DNA of 15,631 bases from Actinomycetota bacterium (GTDB taxonomy: Bacteria > Actinomycetota > Actinomycetes > S36-B12 > CAIYMF01). The notes under the pieces are model-generated. The model searched no databases. It was not told the origin of the DNA and saw only the letters and a list, made by a program, of their open reading frames with translations. Both the position numbers and the translations under genes were made by a program. Below are positions 1 to 8,433 of this stretch, piece by piece (the stretch's first letter is position 1; each line of letters starts with the position of its first letter). The DNA is taken from assembly GCA_009699025.1 (NCBI GenBank), contig WLOZ01000010.1, positions 1-15,631 on the forward strand. The letters run 5' to 3'.

Positions 1-405
1 CACGTTCCAGGATGCAGCCCGGTATCCGGCCTCCTCAACCAACTCGCGTTGGGCGGTGACGAGGGGATCCTCACCCTCGACGTCGAGCAATCCGGCGGGT
101 GGCTCGAAGAGCGACCTGCCCACCGGGTGACGGTACTGACGGATGAGCAGCACCCGGTCGGCATCGTCGAGCGCGATGACACCGACCGCCCCGGTGTGCA
201 CCACGTAGTCGCGGTCAACGTCAGTACCCCCGATAGTCACGCGATCAGTGCGCACGCTCCACTTGCGGCCCCGGAATGTCTCGGTGCGCGACACCAGCGG
301 GTGGTCGGTGTCAGAGTCGGACACCGGCCCGAGCCAGACCTCGCCTACCTCGCCTGACTCGCCTGCCTCGCCGGCCGAATGACCAAGGGACTGTGGAGGT
401 GACAT
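1..405 (-). CDS. NUDIX hydrolase, ADP-ribose pyrophosphatase-like (C-terminus beyond the window)
   Basis: Reading the minus strand from ATG at 405 gives 135 open codons that run off the left edge. The protein contains a NUDIX box: the glycine of PAGLLDVEGED leads into RELVEEAGY, matching the RExxEExGx metal-binding core. Residues before it (VLLIRQYRHPVG, then SLFEPPAG) match the usual strand preceding the box in ADP-ribose pyrophosphatases. The family hydrolyses ADP-ribose and related nucleoside diphosphates using divalent metal bound by the box glutamates. The Mycobacterium homologue Rv1700 also sits just after pyrG. Residues 11-22 are four (A/S/V)GE triplets encoded by a 9-base tandem repeat at 340-375, so the N-terminal ~25 residues are low-complexity and not part of the fold. 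No clear Shine-Dalgarno precedes ATG 405, so the start is uncertain. An inverted repeat lies about 85 bases upstream. Confidence 0.85.
   Translation of the reverse strand, partial: MSPPQSLGHSAGEAGESGEVGEVWLGPVSDSDTDHPLVSRTETFRGRKWSVRTDRVTIGGTDVDRDYVVHTGAVGVIALDDADRVLLIRQYRHPVGRSLFEPPAGLLDVEGEDPLVTAQRELVEEAGYRAASWNV
340..375 (-). repeat. 9-base tandem repeat (4 imperfect copies) inside the NUDIX N-terminus
   Basis: Four consecutive 9-base units beginning ctcgcc (340-348, 349-357, 358-366, 367-375). On the minus strand they encode AGE-AGE-SGE-VGE. They lie just inside the predicted start of the NUDIX gene, so copy-number slippage would change protein length by three residues without changing frame. 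Confidence 0.7.
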
Positions 406-743
406 GGGTCCGACGGTATCAACGCCGGCACGCGGCCATGGGTCGCGAGGTCGCGAGGTCGAGCGGGTGGCCCCACGCCGTCCCACTCCCGAACTTGTGT
501 CACATTCAGACCCCTCGTGTCTCTTTCTGACACAAGTTCGCGTTGGAGGGGCGGGTTTAGGTCGATCGCATCGACTCGCTCACCACGCTGCGAGGGACAC
601 TCGCATGCGCGGCCGCCGGATGGAGCTGGCTAGATCGTGCCGCACCGGGGACTGGAAGGGCCTATGGCCATCGGGTGGCCACGGCACCTCCGTAGTTGGA
701 AGGTGACCGCTGTTGCCCCTGCGACACGTGGCCGGGGGTGCGC
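406..743. other. Gene-free stretch between the NUDIX gene and the membrane-protein gene
   Basis: No open frame here shows protein-like composition; the short frames are Arg/Pro/Gly-rich shadows typical of high-GC DNA. The only strong structure is the nested inverted repeat at 491-539. A weak 5-bp stem (gcgag 590-594 with ctcgc 600-604) is probably chance. No tRNA, T-tract terminator or clear promoter was seen. The stretch holds the 3' end of the sigma cassette and the 5' leader of the NUDIX gene. Confidence 0.6.
491..539. repeat. Nested inverted repeat, left copy
   Basis: Outer arms GAACTTGTGTCA (491-502) and TGACACAAGTTC (528-539) are a perfect 12-bp inverted repeat. Inside them AGAC (508-511) pairs with GTCT (519-522) around a 7-base loop. 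Symmetric 5-base spacers (503-507 and 523-527) separate the inner and outer stems. A second copy with the same layout lies at 2185-2222 in the same orientation. There is no T-run after either arm, so a classical intrinsic terminator is not favoured. It could be a REP-like element, an operator, or a boundary of inserted DNA. Confidence 0.8.
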
Positions 744-1253
744 CTATGGCTTGCCAGGCGACCAGTCTGGTGGAGCAGCGATGCCCCAGGGGGGCGCGGA
801 CCCCTGCTCACGCTTGTCCTTCTGCCATGTCTCATATGCGGCGCTGTACGCGTCCAGTTCCCCCTGCGTGTCAAAGGCTCGCGTAGCGTTCAAGTCGGAT
901 GCGGTGTCGACGTCAGTGGCAGTGAACAGGCCCTTGCCCTGATCGTTCAGGGACTGGAGCGCCTCCTGGCCAATCCGCTGGCCGTGATAAATGACATCAA
1001 GGTTCTGCGTCTCGATGTGCACCATTCCATCGCTGCGCCAGATGCCCAAGCCATCGGCGACAGCGAGTGCGCCTCCGCCGAACGCAGCGACGCCAACAAC
1101 TGCGGCTACGCCGACGATCAGAGTGTTGCGCCGACGATGCGGGGCCACGGTGTGGCCCGCCGCCGCTTCGGTCGTGATCTGAGACATAAGAGACTCCCTG
1201 AGGAAGCGGAGTCGCTGGTCTGACACGTCGCGGTCACGCGGGAGTCTGCTCAC
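744..1253 (-). CDS. Single-pass membrane protein, putative anti-sigma partner of the ECF factor
   Basis: A 169-residue protein. A short basic cytoplasmic segment (residues 1-43, with a helical stretch around QRLRFLRESLMSQI) is followed by a hydrophobic segment at about 44-66. About 100 extracytoplasmic residues end in a Pro-rich tail (PPWGIAAPPDWSPGKP). The start chosen is GTG 1253, which overlaps the sigma stop as GTGA and is preceded by a GGAGAGG-like purine stretch; an in-frame GTG at 1277 is the longer alternative. Position and topology match anti-sigma or sigma-associated membrane proteins. However, the HxxxCxxC zinc motif of ZAS anti-sigma factors is absent, so the regulatory role is inferred from context only. 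I do not recognise the extracytoplasmic domain. Confidence 0.65.
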   Translation of the reverse strand: MSRLPRDRDVSDQRLRFLRESLMSQITTEAAAGHTVAPHRRRNTLIVGVAAVVGVAAFGGGALAVADGLGIWRSDGMVHIETQNLDVIYHGQRIGQEALQSLNDQGKGLFTATDVDTASDLNATRAFDTQGELDAYSAAYETWQKDKREQGSAPPWGIAAPPDWSPGKP

Positions 1254-1864
1254 AACCCCTCTCCGTTCCTCGGCCACATGAATGTGCCGTCACTCATGTC
1301 ATGTCCGATGCTGGCAAGAAGTTCCGGATCTCGACGAAGTTTCTCCTTCGACCTGCTGAGCGTTGATCGAATTGTTCCTATCGGCTTGCCGAGAGACTCG
1401 GCCGCCTCCTGGTAGGACAACCCGGTCCAGAGGCACAGATGCACGACCTGCTGCTCCACGGGACGCAAGCGGGACAGAGCCCGCAGAAGCGCACGCATCG
1501 TTTGCTCGTCGGCGATTCGGTTTGCGATTTCCTCCGCCACATCCTCCATGTACTCCTCCGCGCGAAGACTCACCATCGATCGAAGTCGCCTGCGGTCTGA
1601 TCGGGACGAGTTCATCGCTACACGATTCGCAATACCGAGCAGCAACGGCAGCGCTGATTCTCCGCGAGGGGCCAACTCGAAGCGGCGACGCCAAGCCGTG
1701 AGGAAGACCTCCGAGGTCAAGTCTTCGGCGTTACTCCACGAAGCCGCGAGACGGAAGCAGTGGTTGTAGACACGCTTGTGATGTCGATCGAACACAATCC
1801 CAAACGCCTCGACGTCACCCGCGCGCGCTGCATCCCACAGCAGCTCGTCGTTCAGTTCGGTCAC
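1250..1864 (-). CDS. ECF-type (group 4) RNA polymerase sigma factor
   Basis: A 204-residue protein with the two-domain ECF layout. Region 2 lies at about residues 18-85 (AFGIVFDRHHKRVY, then AEDLTSEVFLTAW, the canonical DxxxE/VF/AW signature). Region 4 lies at about 128-178, with LRPVEQQVVHLCLWTGLSYQ leading into a helix-turn-helix ending in GTIRSTLSRSKEKLRR. These bind core polymerase and the -10 and -35 elements. The start is GTG 1864; no strong Shine-Dalgarno is visible. The gene is coupled to the downstream membrane-protein gene by a GTGA overlap, the usual sigma/anti-sigma arrangement. Its target promoters cannot be read from this window. Autoregulation is common in the family, but no convincing ECF promoter was found upstream. 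The pair is absent between pyrG and the NUDIX gene in the Mycobacterium arrangement, so it looks accessory. Confidence 0.93.
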   Translation of the reverse strand: MTELNDELLWDAARAGDVEAFGIVFDRHHKRVYNHCFRLAASWSNAEDLTSEVFLTAWRRRFELAPRGESALPLLLGIANRVAMNSSRSDRRRLRSMVSLRAEEYMEDVAEEIANRIADEQTMRALLRALSRLRPVEQQVVHLCLWTGLSYQEAAESLGKPIGTIRSTLSRSKEKLRRDPELLASIGHDMSDGTFMWPRNGEGL

Positions 1865-1966
1865 TCATCGAGTATGTCCCCGGCAAGAACCTGTCGCGGT
1901 CGTGCCCCACCCCGACAGCTGATGCGCGAGCGGGCAGGCTCGAGAAACTGTCACACCCACGACAAT

Positions 1967-2128
1967 GGAGCCGGATGCGTCGTACTCCGCACTCTGTACA
2001 ACAACGTCAACTACAACACGGCAGCAGGCGTTTGGCGCTATTACGGAACGCCCTACCAGGGCACCTCACTCAACCTGCCATCGACGCAGAATGACCGTGT
2101 GTCCTCGAGCAAGTCTCAGTGCTCGTGA
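1967..2128 (+). pseudogene. Putative 3' remnant of a small secreted protein gene (peptidase-inhibitor I36 / crystallin-like)
   Basis: The plus-strand frame ending at TGA 2126-2128 encodes a protein-like segment starting near GCVVLRTLYNNVNYNTAAG and continuing WRYYGTPYQGTSLNLPS, with cysteines near both ends (residue C of GCVV and the terminal CS). It is rich in Tyr/Asn/Gly/Ser and unlike the Arg/Pro-rich shadow frames nearby. The Y.N.NY...G pattern, a short aromatic strand, then a (N/S)D.(V/I)SS(S/W) ending resembles small secreted beta-rich proteins of the I36 inhibitor type. The open frame extends upstream to 1760, but that part is antisense to the sigma gene and not protein-like, and no signal peptide is present. 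I infer a gene cut off at its 5' side. The family assignment is tentative; an intact gene with an unrecognised start is unlikely. Confidence 0.4.
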
Positions 2129-2184
2129 CGCCAATGTGAACGGGCAGGGCGGACCCAGTTCCTCGTCTTGTACGCTCTCCAACG

Positions 2185-2222
2185 TGTGTCAGATCAGACG
2201 TTCACTGTCTTGTTCTGACACA
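2185..2222. repeat. Nested inverted repeat, right copy, just downstream of pyrG
   Basis: Outer arms TGTGTCAGA (2185-2193) and TCTGACACA (2214-2222) pair perfectly over 9 bp. Inner AGAC (2196-2199) and GTCT (2207-2210) pair around a 7-base loop. The order GTGTCA, short spacer, AGAC, 7 bases, GTCT, 5-base spacer ending ttc, TGACACAA is the same as at 491-539, in the same orientation. It begins 24 bases after the pyrG stop, so it could act as a 3' RNA hairpin for pyrG, but no T-run follows on the minus strand. Confidence 0.75.
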
Positions 2223-2246
2223 AGGTCGGTTGAGAGGGTCAGTGAG

Positions 2247-4076
<1,830 letters not shown>

Positions 4077-5780
4077 CTACTCCAGACGGGCCAGTCGGGC
4101 CATCTCCTCCCGGAAGGGATCGAGCCCCAGCGGCCCGAGGCGCAGCGCCTGCGCGTGCCACACCTTCAGGTCGAAGGAGTCGCCAGCCACCGCTCGCGCG
4201 TCGTCGCGGGCCTCGAGCCACACACGCTCACCCACCTTGTAGGAGATCGCCTGACCCGGTATGCCGAGGTACCGGTCGACCTCACTCTCGGCGAAGTTCT
4301 GGTCGAGCAGCGCGATCTGCGTCAGCATCTCAACCGCGAGGTCGTGGTCGATGGCACGCCCGCTGAGTTCACCCTGCCCCTCTGGCACCAACAACCCGAG
4401 GTGGAGCCCGATGTCGACCACGACCCGCACCGCGCGCATCGCCTGTGCAGAGAGGAAGCCCATTTCCTGCCCGGGGTCAGAGAAGAACCCCAGTTCATCC
4501 ATGAGCCGCTCGGCGTACAGCGCCCAGCCCTCGCCATAGCCGGAGGTCCAGCCCAGTGTTCGCTGGAAACGGGAGAGCCGTTCGCGCTCAAGCACGGTTG
4601 TGGAGCACTGGAGGTGATGCCCCGGCACCGACTCGTGATACCAGACGGACGCCAGCCACCACGCGGGGAAGACCGTGCGCCCCAGGGTCGGGTACCAGGT
4701 GGAGCCAGGGCGCGACAGGTCCTCGCTGGGGGGCACATAGTAGGGCGCTGCGGCACTTCCCTCGGCCGCGATGCGCACCTCGCAGGTGCGAACCCTGGGG
4801 TCGATGTCGAAGTAGGTTCCGTCCATCGCCTCGGTGGCTCGCGCTGTGAGCCCCTCGAGAAGCGTGAGTAGGTCGTCGACCCCCGTGACCGTGTGGTCGG
4901 GCGAGGCGTCGAGAAAGGTCTTCACCTCTGCCAGCGAGCCCGCCCCCGGCAGCAGCCGCTGGGCCACTAGATCCATGCGCGTCGTGATGCGCTTGAGTTC
5001 GCGCCAGCCCCAGTTGAAGGTGTCGAGGAGGTCGAGGCTTGCCCCGTTCCAGGCTCGCGCCATGCGGCCATAGCGCTCGGGCCCCACGCCGTCGACCTCG
5101 TCGGCTGACGCCGCGTACTCACCGCGCAGCCAGGCGCCCATGTCTCGATAGGCGTCCTCCGCGAGTGCGGCGGCGGCCGACCACTCGTCGTCGATCAGTC
5201 CCGCGGCCTCGCCCATGGTGGCCACCCGGGCGCTGAACCAGCCACCTTCATCGTTGGTGCCCGCGAATGCGTCGCACTGACCCGCAACGGCAATGGCTTG
5301 TCGACGAGAGGCGACCACGCCCGCCTCGATGCCAGCCGAGAGGCTCGCACGCCACGAATTGAGCGCGCCCGGCACGGCCCTCATGCGCGCGGCGCTGGTG
5401 TGGCGTTGCTCCGGGGTGTCGACAGACATGAGGTCGAAGGCGGCCCGGATCTCCTGGGCGGGACAACCCAGCACACTGAGTCGACGTAGGGAGTCTCCGG
5501 CATTGTCCATGTCGATGAGCGAGCCGAGTCGCTCGCGCATGCTCAGCGCTGCGACACGGTCGTCGTCGGTGAGCGAACCCGCCGATTCGACTAGGGAGGC
5601 GAGCTCGGCGAGTGTCGACTCGGCCAGGCGAGCCTGCGCGCGAGTGCCGACGGGCGAGTAGTCGGGCAGCTCGTGATCGTGACCGGGAACTCCGAGATGG
5701 GTGGCCGCGATGGGATCGAGTTCGGCGACAGCCGTGACGTAGCGGTCGGCAAGGTCGAAGACGAGAGAGGTGCCGGTCAC
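4077..5780 (-). CDS. DUF885 family protein, putative zinc metallopeptidase
   Basis: A 567-residue protein of the DUF885 family. The metallopeptidase-like motif is HESVPGHH (residues 382-389), followed about 28 residues later by EGWALYAERLMDELG (417 on) and near the C-terminus by PGQAISYKVG. In this family these three blocks are taken to form a thermolysin-like HExxxGHH/E zinc site. The N-terminal half (about 1-330) is helical and has no obvious signal peptide, so a cytoplasmic location is expected. The substrate is unknown; peptide or dipeptide hydrolysis is an inference. It starts with GTG 5780 overlapping the recN stop as GTGA, so it is co-translated with recN. In Mycobacterium the recN-pyrG interval instead carries Rv1697/Rv1698 (SteA-like and MctB), so this gene occupies a replaced slot. 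Confidence 0.88.
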   Translation of the reverse strand: MTGTSLVFDLADRYVTAVAELDPIAATHLGVPGHDHELPDYSPVGTRAQARLAESTLAELASLVESAGSLTDDDRVAALSMRERLGSLIDMDNAGDSLRRLSVLGCPAQEIRAAFDLMSVDTPEQRHTSAARMRAVPGALNSWRASLSAGIEAGVVASRRQAIAVAGQCDAFAGTNDEGGWFSARVATMGEAAGLIDDEWSAAAALAEDAYRDMGAWLRGEYAASADEVDGVGPERYGRMARAWNGASLDLLDTFNWGWRELKRITTRMDLVAQRLLPGAGSLAEVKTFLDASPDHTVTGVDDLLTLLEGLTARATEAMDGTYFDIDPRVRTCEVRIAAEGSAAAPYYVPPSEDLSRPGSTWYPTLGRTVFPAWWLASVWYHESVPGHHLQCSTTVLERERLSRFQRTLGWTSGYGEGWALYAERLMDELGFFSDPGQEMGFLSAQAMRAVRVVVDIGLHLGLLVPEGQGELSGRAIDHDLAVEMLTQIALLDQNFAESEVDRYLGIPGQAISYKVGERVWLEARDDARAVAGDSFDLKVWHAQALRLGPLGLDPFREEMARLARLE

Positions 5781-7531
5781 GAGGTGCTCCGTTCGGAATG
5801 GGCCAGGTCGAGCAGCTCACGGGCGTGGTCTGCTGCACTGGTGGACTCCTCGAGACCGGCCAGCATGCGAGCCAGCTCGCGCACGCGCTGGTCGCCCTCG
5901 ACCAGGGCCACGTCGCTCGACGTCACACCGAGGTCATCAGACTTGACCACCACGAGGTGCTGGTCGGCGAAGGCGGCGACCTGCGGCAGGTGCGTGACCA
6001 CCAGCACCTGGGTGGTTCGGGCGAGGGCCGCGAGCCTGCGGCCGATCTCGACGGCAGCGCGTCCGCCGACTCCGGCATCGATCTCGTCGAACACCATCGT
6101 GGGCACCGGGTTGGCACCCGCCAGCACGACCTCGACCGCCAGCATCACCCGCGAGAGCTCGCCCCCGGACGCCGCCTTCGCCAGCGGCTGTAGCGGCGCC
6201 TCCCGGTGGGAAGCGAGAAGGACAACCACGTCGTCGACCCCGTGCGGGCCGAGCGACGCCGACATTCCACTGGGCAACTCGACCGAGGGCCTGCCCTGCT
6301 CGGGGGCCGCAAGTCCGACCTGCCAGTGAAGTCGGGCGTGGGGCATTGCGAGGGCCGCGAGCTCAAGACCCACTCGCCGCGAGAGCTCGTGAGCCGTCGC
6401 CGCGCGAGCGTCGTGCAGCGCGAGCGCGACCGGGGCGATGGCCGCCCTCAGCCGCTCGACCTCAGCCGTGAGTGCGGCACGGTGCTCGTCGCCATCGGCT
6501 AGCTCAGCGTGGCGGGAGCGCAGCTCTGGCGCCTGCTCGACCAGCTCGTCGATGGAGCGGTCATGTCTGCGCGCCAGGGCCGCCAGATCGGCTCGCCGCT
6601 GCTGCACCCGCTCGATGCGGGCTGGGTCGGTATCGACCGACGCCGAGTAGGAGGCAAGCTCGGCCGCGACATCAGCGAGTTCGGCAACCGACGCCCCCAG
6701 CCTGTCGGCAATAGCGCCCAGGCCCGGGTCGTGGACCCGCTCCTGCTCGAGGGCGCGTCTGGCGGCGGTAATGAGGGTGAGCGCGTCTGCGCCGTCGCCA
6801 GCCTCGGACGACAGCGCGTCGTGGGCCGCCTCAGCGGCCAGCCTCAGCGACTCGGCGTGAGACAGCCGCTGGGCCTCGGCCGCGAGGGTCTCAACCTCGC
6901 CGGCGACCGGCGAGAGAGCATCGAACTCACTCAGCAGCACACTGATGGACTCAGCCTCGGCGCGACGCTGATCACCGTGGTTCACGACCGAGTCGAGCTC
7001 GCGCTCGGCGACAAGGAGCAGTTCGAGAAGGGCCCGATACTCGAGCCCTAGCGGACCGATTGAGCTCGCGCCCACCCGGTCGAGAACCTCTCGCTGCACG
7101 TCGGATCGGGCCAACCGGTACTGCTGTCCCTGGCCGTGCACCGAGACAAGGTGCGGGGCGAGCTCAGCGAGCACCGCCGACGGCACCGACCGTCCTCCGA
7201 GCCTCGAGCGCCCACGCCCCTCGACAGGGACCGTGCGAGACACGATGAGCGCGCCCTCGTCGAGTGGCACCTCGAGCTCAGCCAGCCGGTCGAGGAGTTC
7301 GGCCGACGTTGGCACTCCCACGACGGCCTCGACCTCCGAGCGTGCGGCTCCGGGCCTTACCCGGCCAGCATCAGCCTTGCCGCCCAGCATCAGGCCCAGG
7401 CCGGTGAGCAGCATCGTCTTTCCCGCGCCGGTTTCGCCCGTGATGACGGTGAGTCCTGCCCGCAACTCGAGTCGTGCCTCGCGAATAACCCCCAGATCGC
7501 GAATGGTGAGCTCCTCGATCACCTGACTCAC
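5777..7531 (-). CDS. recN: DNA repair protein RecN (SMC-like ATPase)
   Basis: A 584-residue RecN. The N-terminal ATPase lobe has LTIRDLGVIREA and the Walker A GETGAGKT (32-39). A long Ala/Glu/Arg-rich coiled-coil middle lies at about 165-400. The C-terminal lobe has the ABC signature ASGGELSRVMLA (454-465), Walker B MVFDEIDAGVGG (479-490) and the H-loop THLPQVA (513-519). RecN acts in the cytoplasm on double-strand breaks, bridging or protecting broken ends for RecA-dependent repair. Length is normal for the family. The start is GTG 7531, overlapping the nadK stop as GTGA. The nadK-recN junction is widely conserved. No LexA-type operator was seen, which fits expression as part of the operon. 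Confidence 0.97.
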   Translation of the reverse strand: MSQVIEELTIRDLGVIREARLELRAGLTVITGETGAGKTMLLTGLGLMLGGKADAGRVRPGAARSEVEAVVGVPTSAELLDRLAELEVPLDEGALIVSRTVPVEGRGRSRLGGRSVPSAVLAELAPHLVSVHGQGQQYRLARSDVQREVLDRVGASSIGPLGLEYRALLELLLVAERELDSVVNHGDQRRAEAESISVLLSEFDALSPVAGEVETLAAEAQRLSHAESLRLAAEAAHDALSSEAGDGADALTLITAARRALEQERVHDPGLGAIADRLGASVAELADVAAELASYSASVDTDPARIERVQQRRADLAALARRHDRSIDELVEQAPELRSRHAELADGDEHRAALTAEVERLRAAIAPVALALHDARAATAHELSRRVGLELAALAMPHARLHWQVGLAAPEQGRPSVELPSGMSASLGPHGVDDVVVLLASHREAPLQPLAKAASGGELSRVMLAVEVVLAGANPVPTMVFDEIDAGVGGRAAVEIGRRLAALARTTQVLVVTHLPQVAAFADQHLVVVKSDDLGVTSSDVALVEGDQRVRELARMLAGLEESTSAADHARELLDLAHSERSTS

Positions 7532-8433
7532 TCACCTGACTCGAGGCCGCGCCAACCGTTGACCGGCAGGCGGAACTTGGCGACCAGCCGGTCGGTGAAC
7601 GGAGCCCGGTCGAGGCGGGCCAGCCGCACCGACCGCTCGTTGCGCGTGACCTCGATGCGACTTCCCGGCGCCAACTCGGCACTGCGACGGCCATCAGCCC
7701 AGAGAATGGCCTCGCTCGAAGGCGGTAGTTCGACCGCTAGGACTCCGCTCGGGGCCACCACCAGCGGGCGGCTGAAGAGTGCGTGGGCGCTGATGGGCAC
7801 CAGCAAGAGGGCTTCAACGTCGGGCCACACCACCGGTCCCCCGGCGCTGAAGGCATAGGCGGTGGACCCAGTGGGGGTGGCGCACACCACCCCGTCGCAG
7901 CCCCAACGCGACAGAGGGCGGCCATCGACCTCGACGATGAGGTCGACCATGCGCTCGCGCGACACCTTTTCGATGCTGATCTCGTTGAGTGCGAACGTCT
8001 CGAAGGTCTGCTCTCCGGCACGCATCACTCGAATGTCGAGGGTGAGACGCTCCTCCACCTGCCAGCGACGATGCACCACGGAGTCGACGACCGTGGCGAG
8101 GTCGTTGCGCTCAGCCTCGGCGAGGAAGCCGACGTGGCCCAGGTTGATGCCCAGCACCGGCACCTGAGCACCGTGCGCCAACTCGGCCGCGCGAAGAATG
8201 GTGCCGTCGCCACCGAGCACCACCACCAGCTCACATCCTGCCGCAGCATCGATCGAGCCGTCGTCGTCGACCACCACCACGTGCTCATGGTCGACGGCCG
8301 AGGCCTCCTCAGCGGGCATGCGTACGCCGATGTCGGCGGCACGCAGCGCATTGATCACCTCGGCGGCCAGCGCCAGAGCGTCGGGGCGCCCGGGGTGGGT
8401 GACGAGGAGAACCTCGCGAGGCGCGTTGGTCAT
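7528..8433 (-). CDS. nadK: NAD kinase
   Basis: A 301-residue ATP/polyphosphate-NAD kinase, which phosphorylates the 2'-hydroxyl of NAD to make NADP in the cytosol. It shows the family motifs in order: VVLGGDGTIL with GGDGT at 74-78, the NE motif in FALNEISIEK (N150/E151), and the glycine-rich GCDGVVCATPTGSTAYAFS (about 178-196). The ATG at 8433 overlaps the tlyA stop as ATGA and gives a normal N-terminus (MTNAPREVLLVTHPGR). A longer frame back to 8502 would add 23 Arg/Ser-rich residues antisense in character and inside tlyA, so it is rejected. It sits in the conserved tlyA-nadK-recN order. Confidence 0.97.
   Translation of the reverse strand: MTNAPREVLLVTHPGRPDALALAAEVINALRAADIGVRMPAEEASAVDHEHVVVVDDDGSIDAAAGCELVVVLGGDGTILRAAELAHGAQVPVLGINLGHVGFLAEAERNDLATVVDSVVHRRWQVEERLTLDIRVMRAGEQTFETFALNEISIEKVSRERMVDLIVEVDGRPLSRWGCDGVVCATPTGSTAYAFSAGGPVVWPDVEALLLVPISAHALFSRPLVVAPSGVLAVELPPSSEAILWADGRRSAELAPGSRIEVTRNERSVRLARLDRAPFTDRLVAKFRLPVNGWRGLESGE

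Larger units (their letters stand above)
1865..2246. other. Non-genic stretch between pyrG and the sigma gene
   Basis: It contains the putative gene remnant at 1967-2128 and the right nested inverted repeat at 2185-2222. The rest (1865-1966, 2129-2184, 2223-2246) shows no supported gene, RNA or T-tract terminator. It lies between the start of the sigma gene and the end of pyrG, so any sigma promoter should fall within 1865-1960. Confidence 0.55.

Noticed and set aside
1760..1966. Upstream part of the plus-strand frame leading into the secreted-protein remnant
   Set aside because: It is antisense to the sigma factor N-terminus, has no signal peptide or protein-like pattern, and is open by chance.
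2185..2222. Intrinsic terminator for pyrG
   Set aside because: The hairpin is well placed, but no T-run follows it on the minus strand, and the same structure occurs away from any gene end at 491-539. It is kept as a repeat, not called a terminator.
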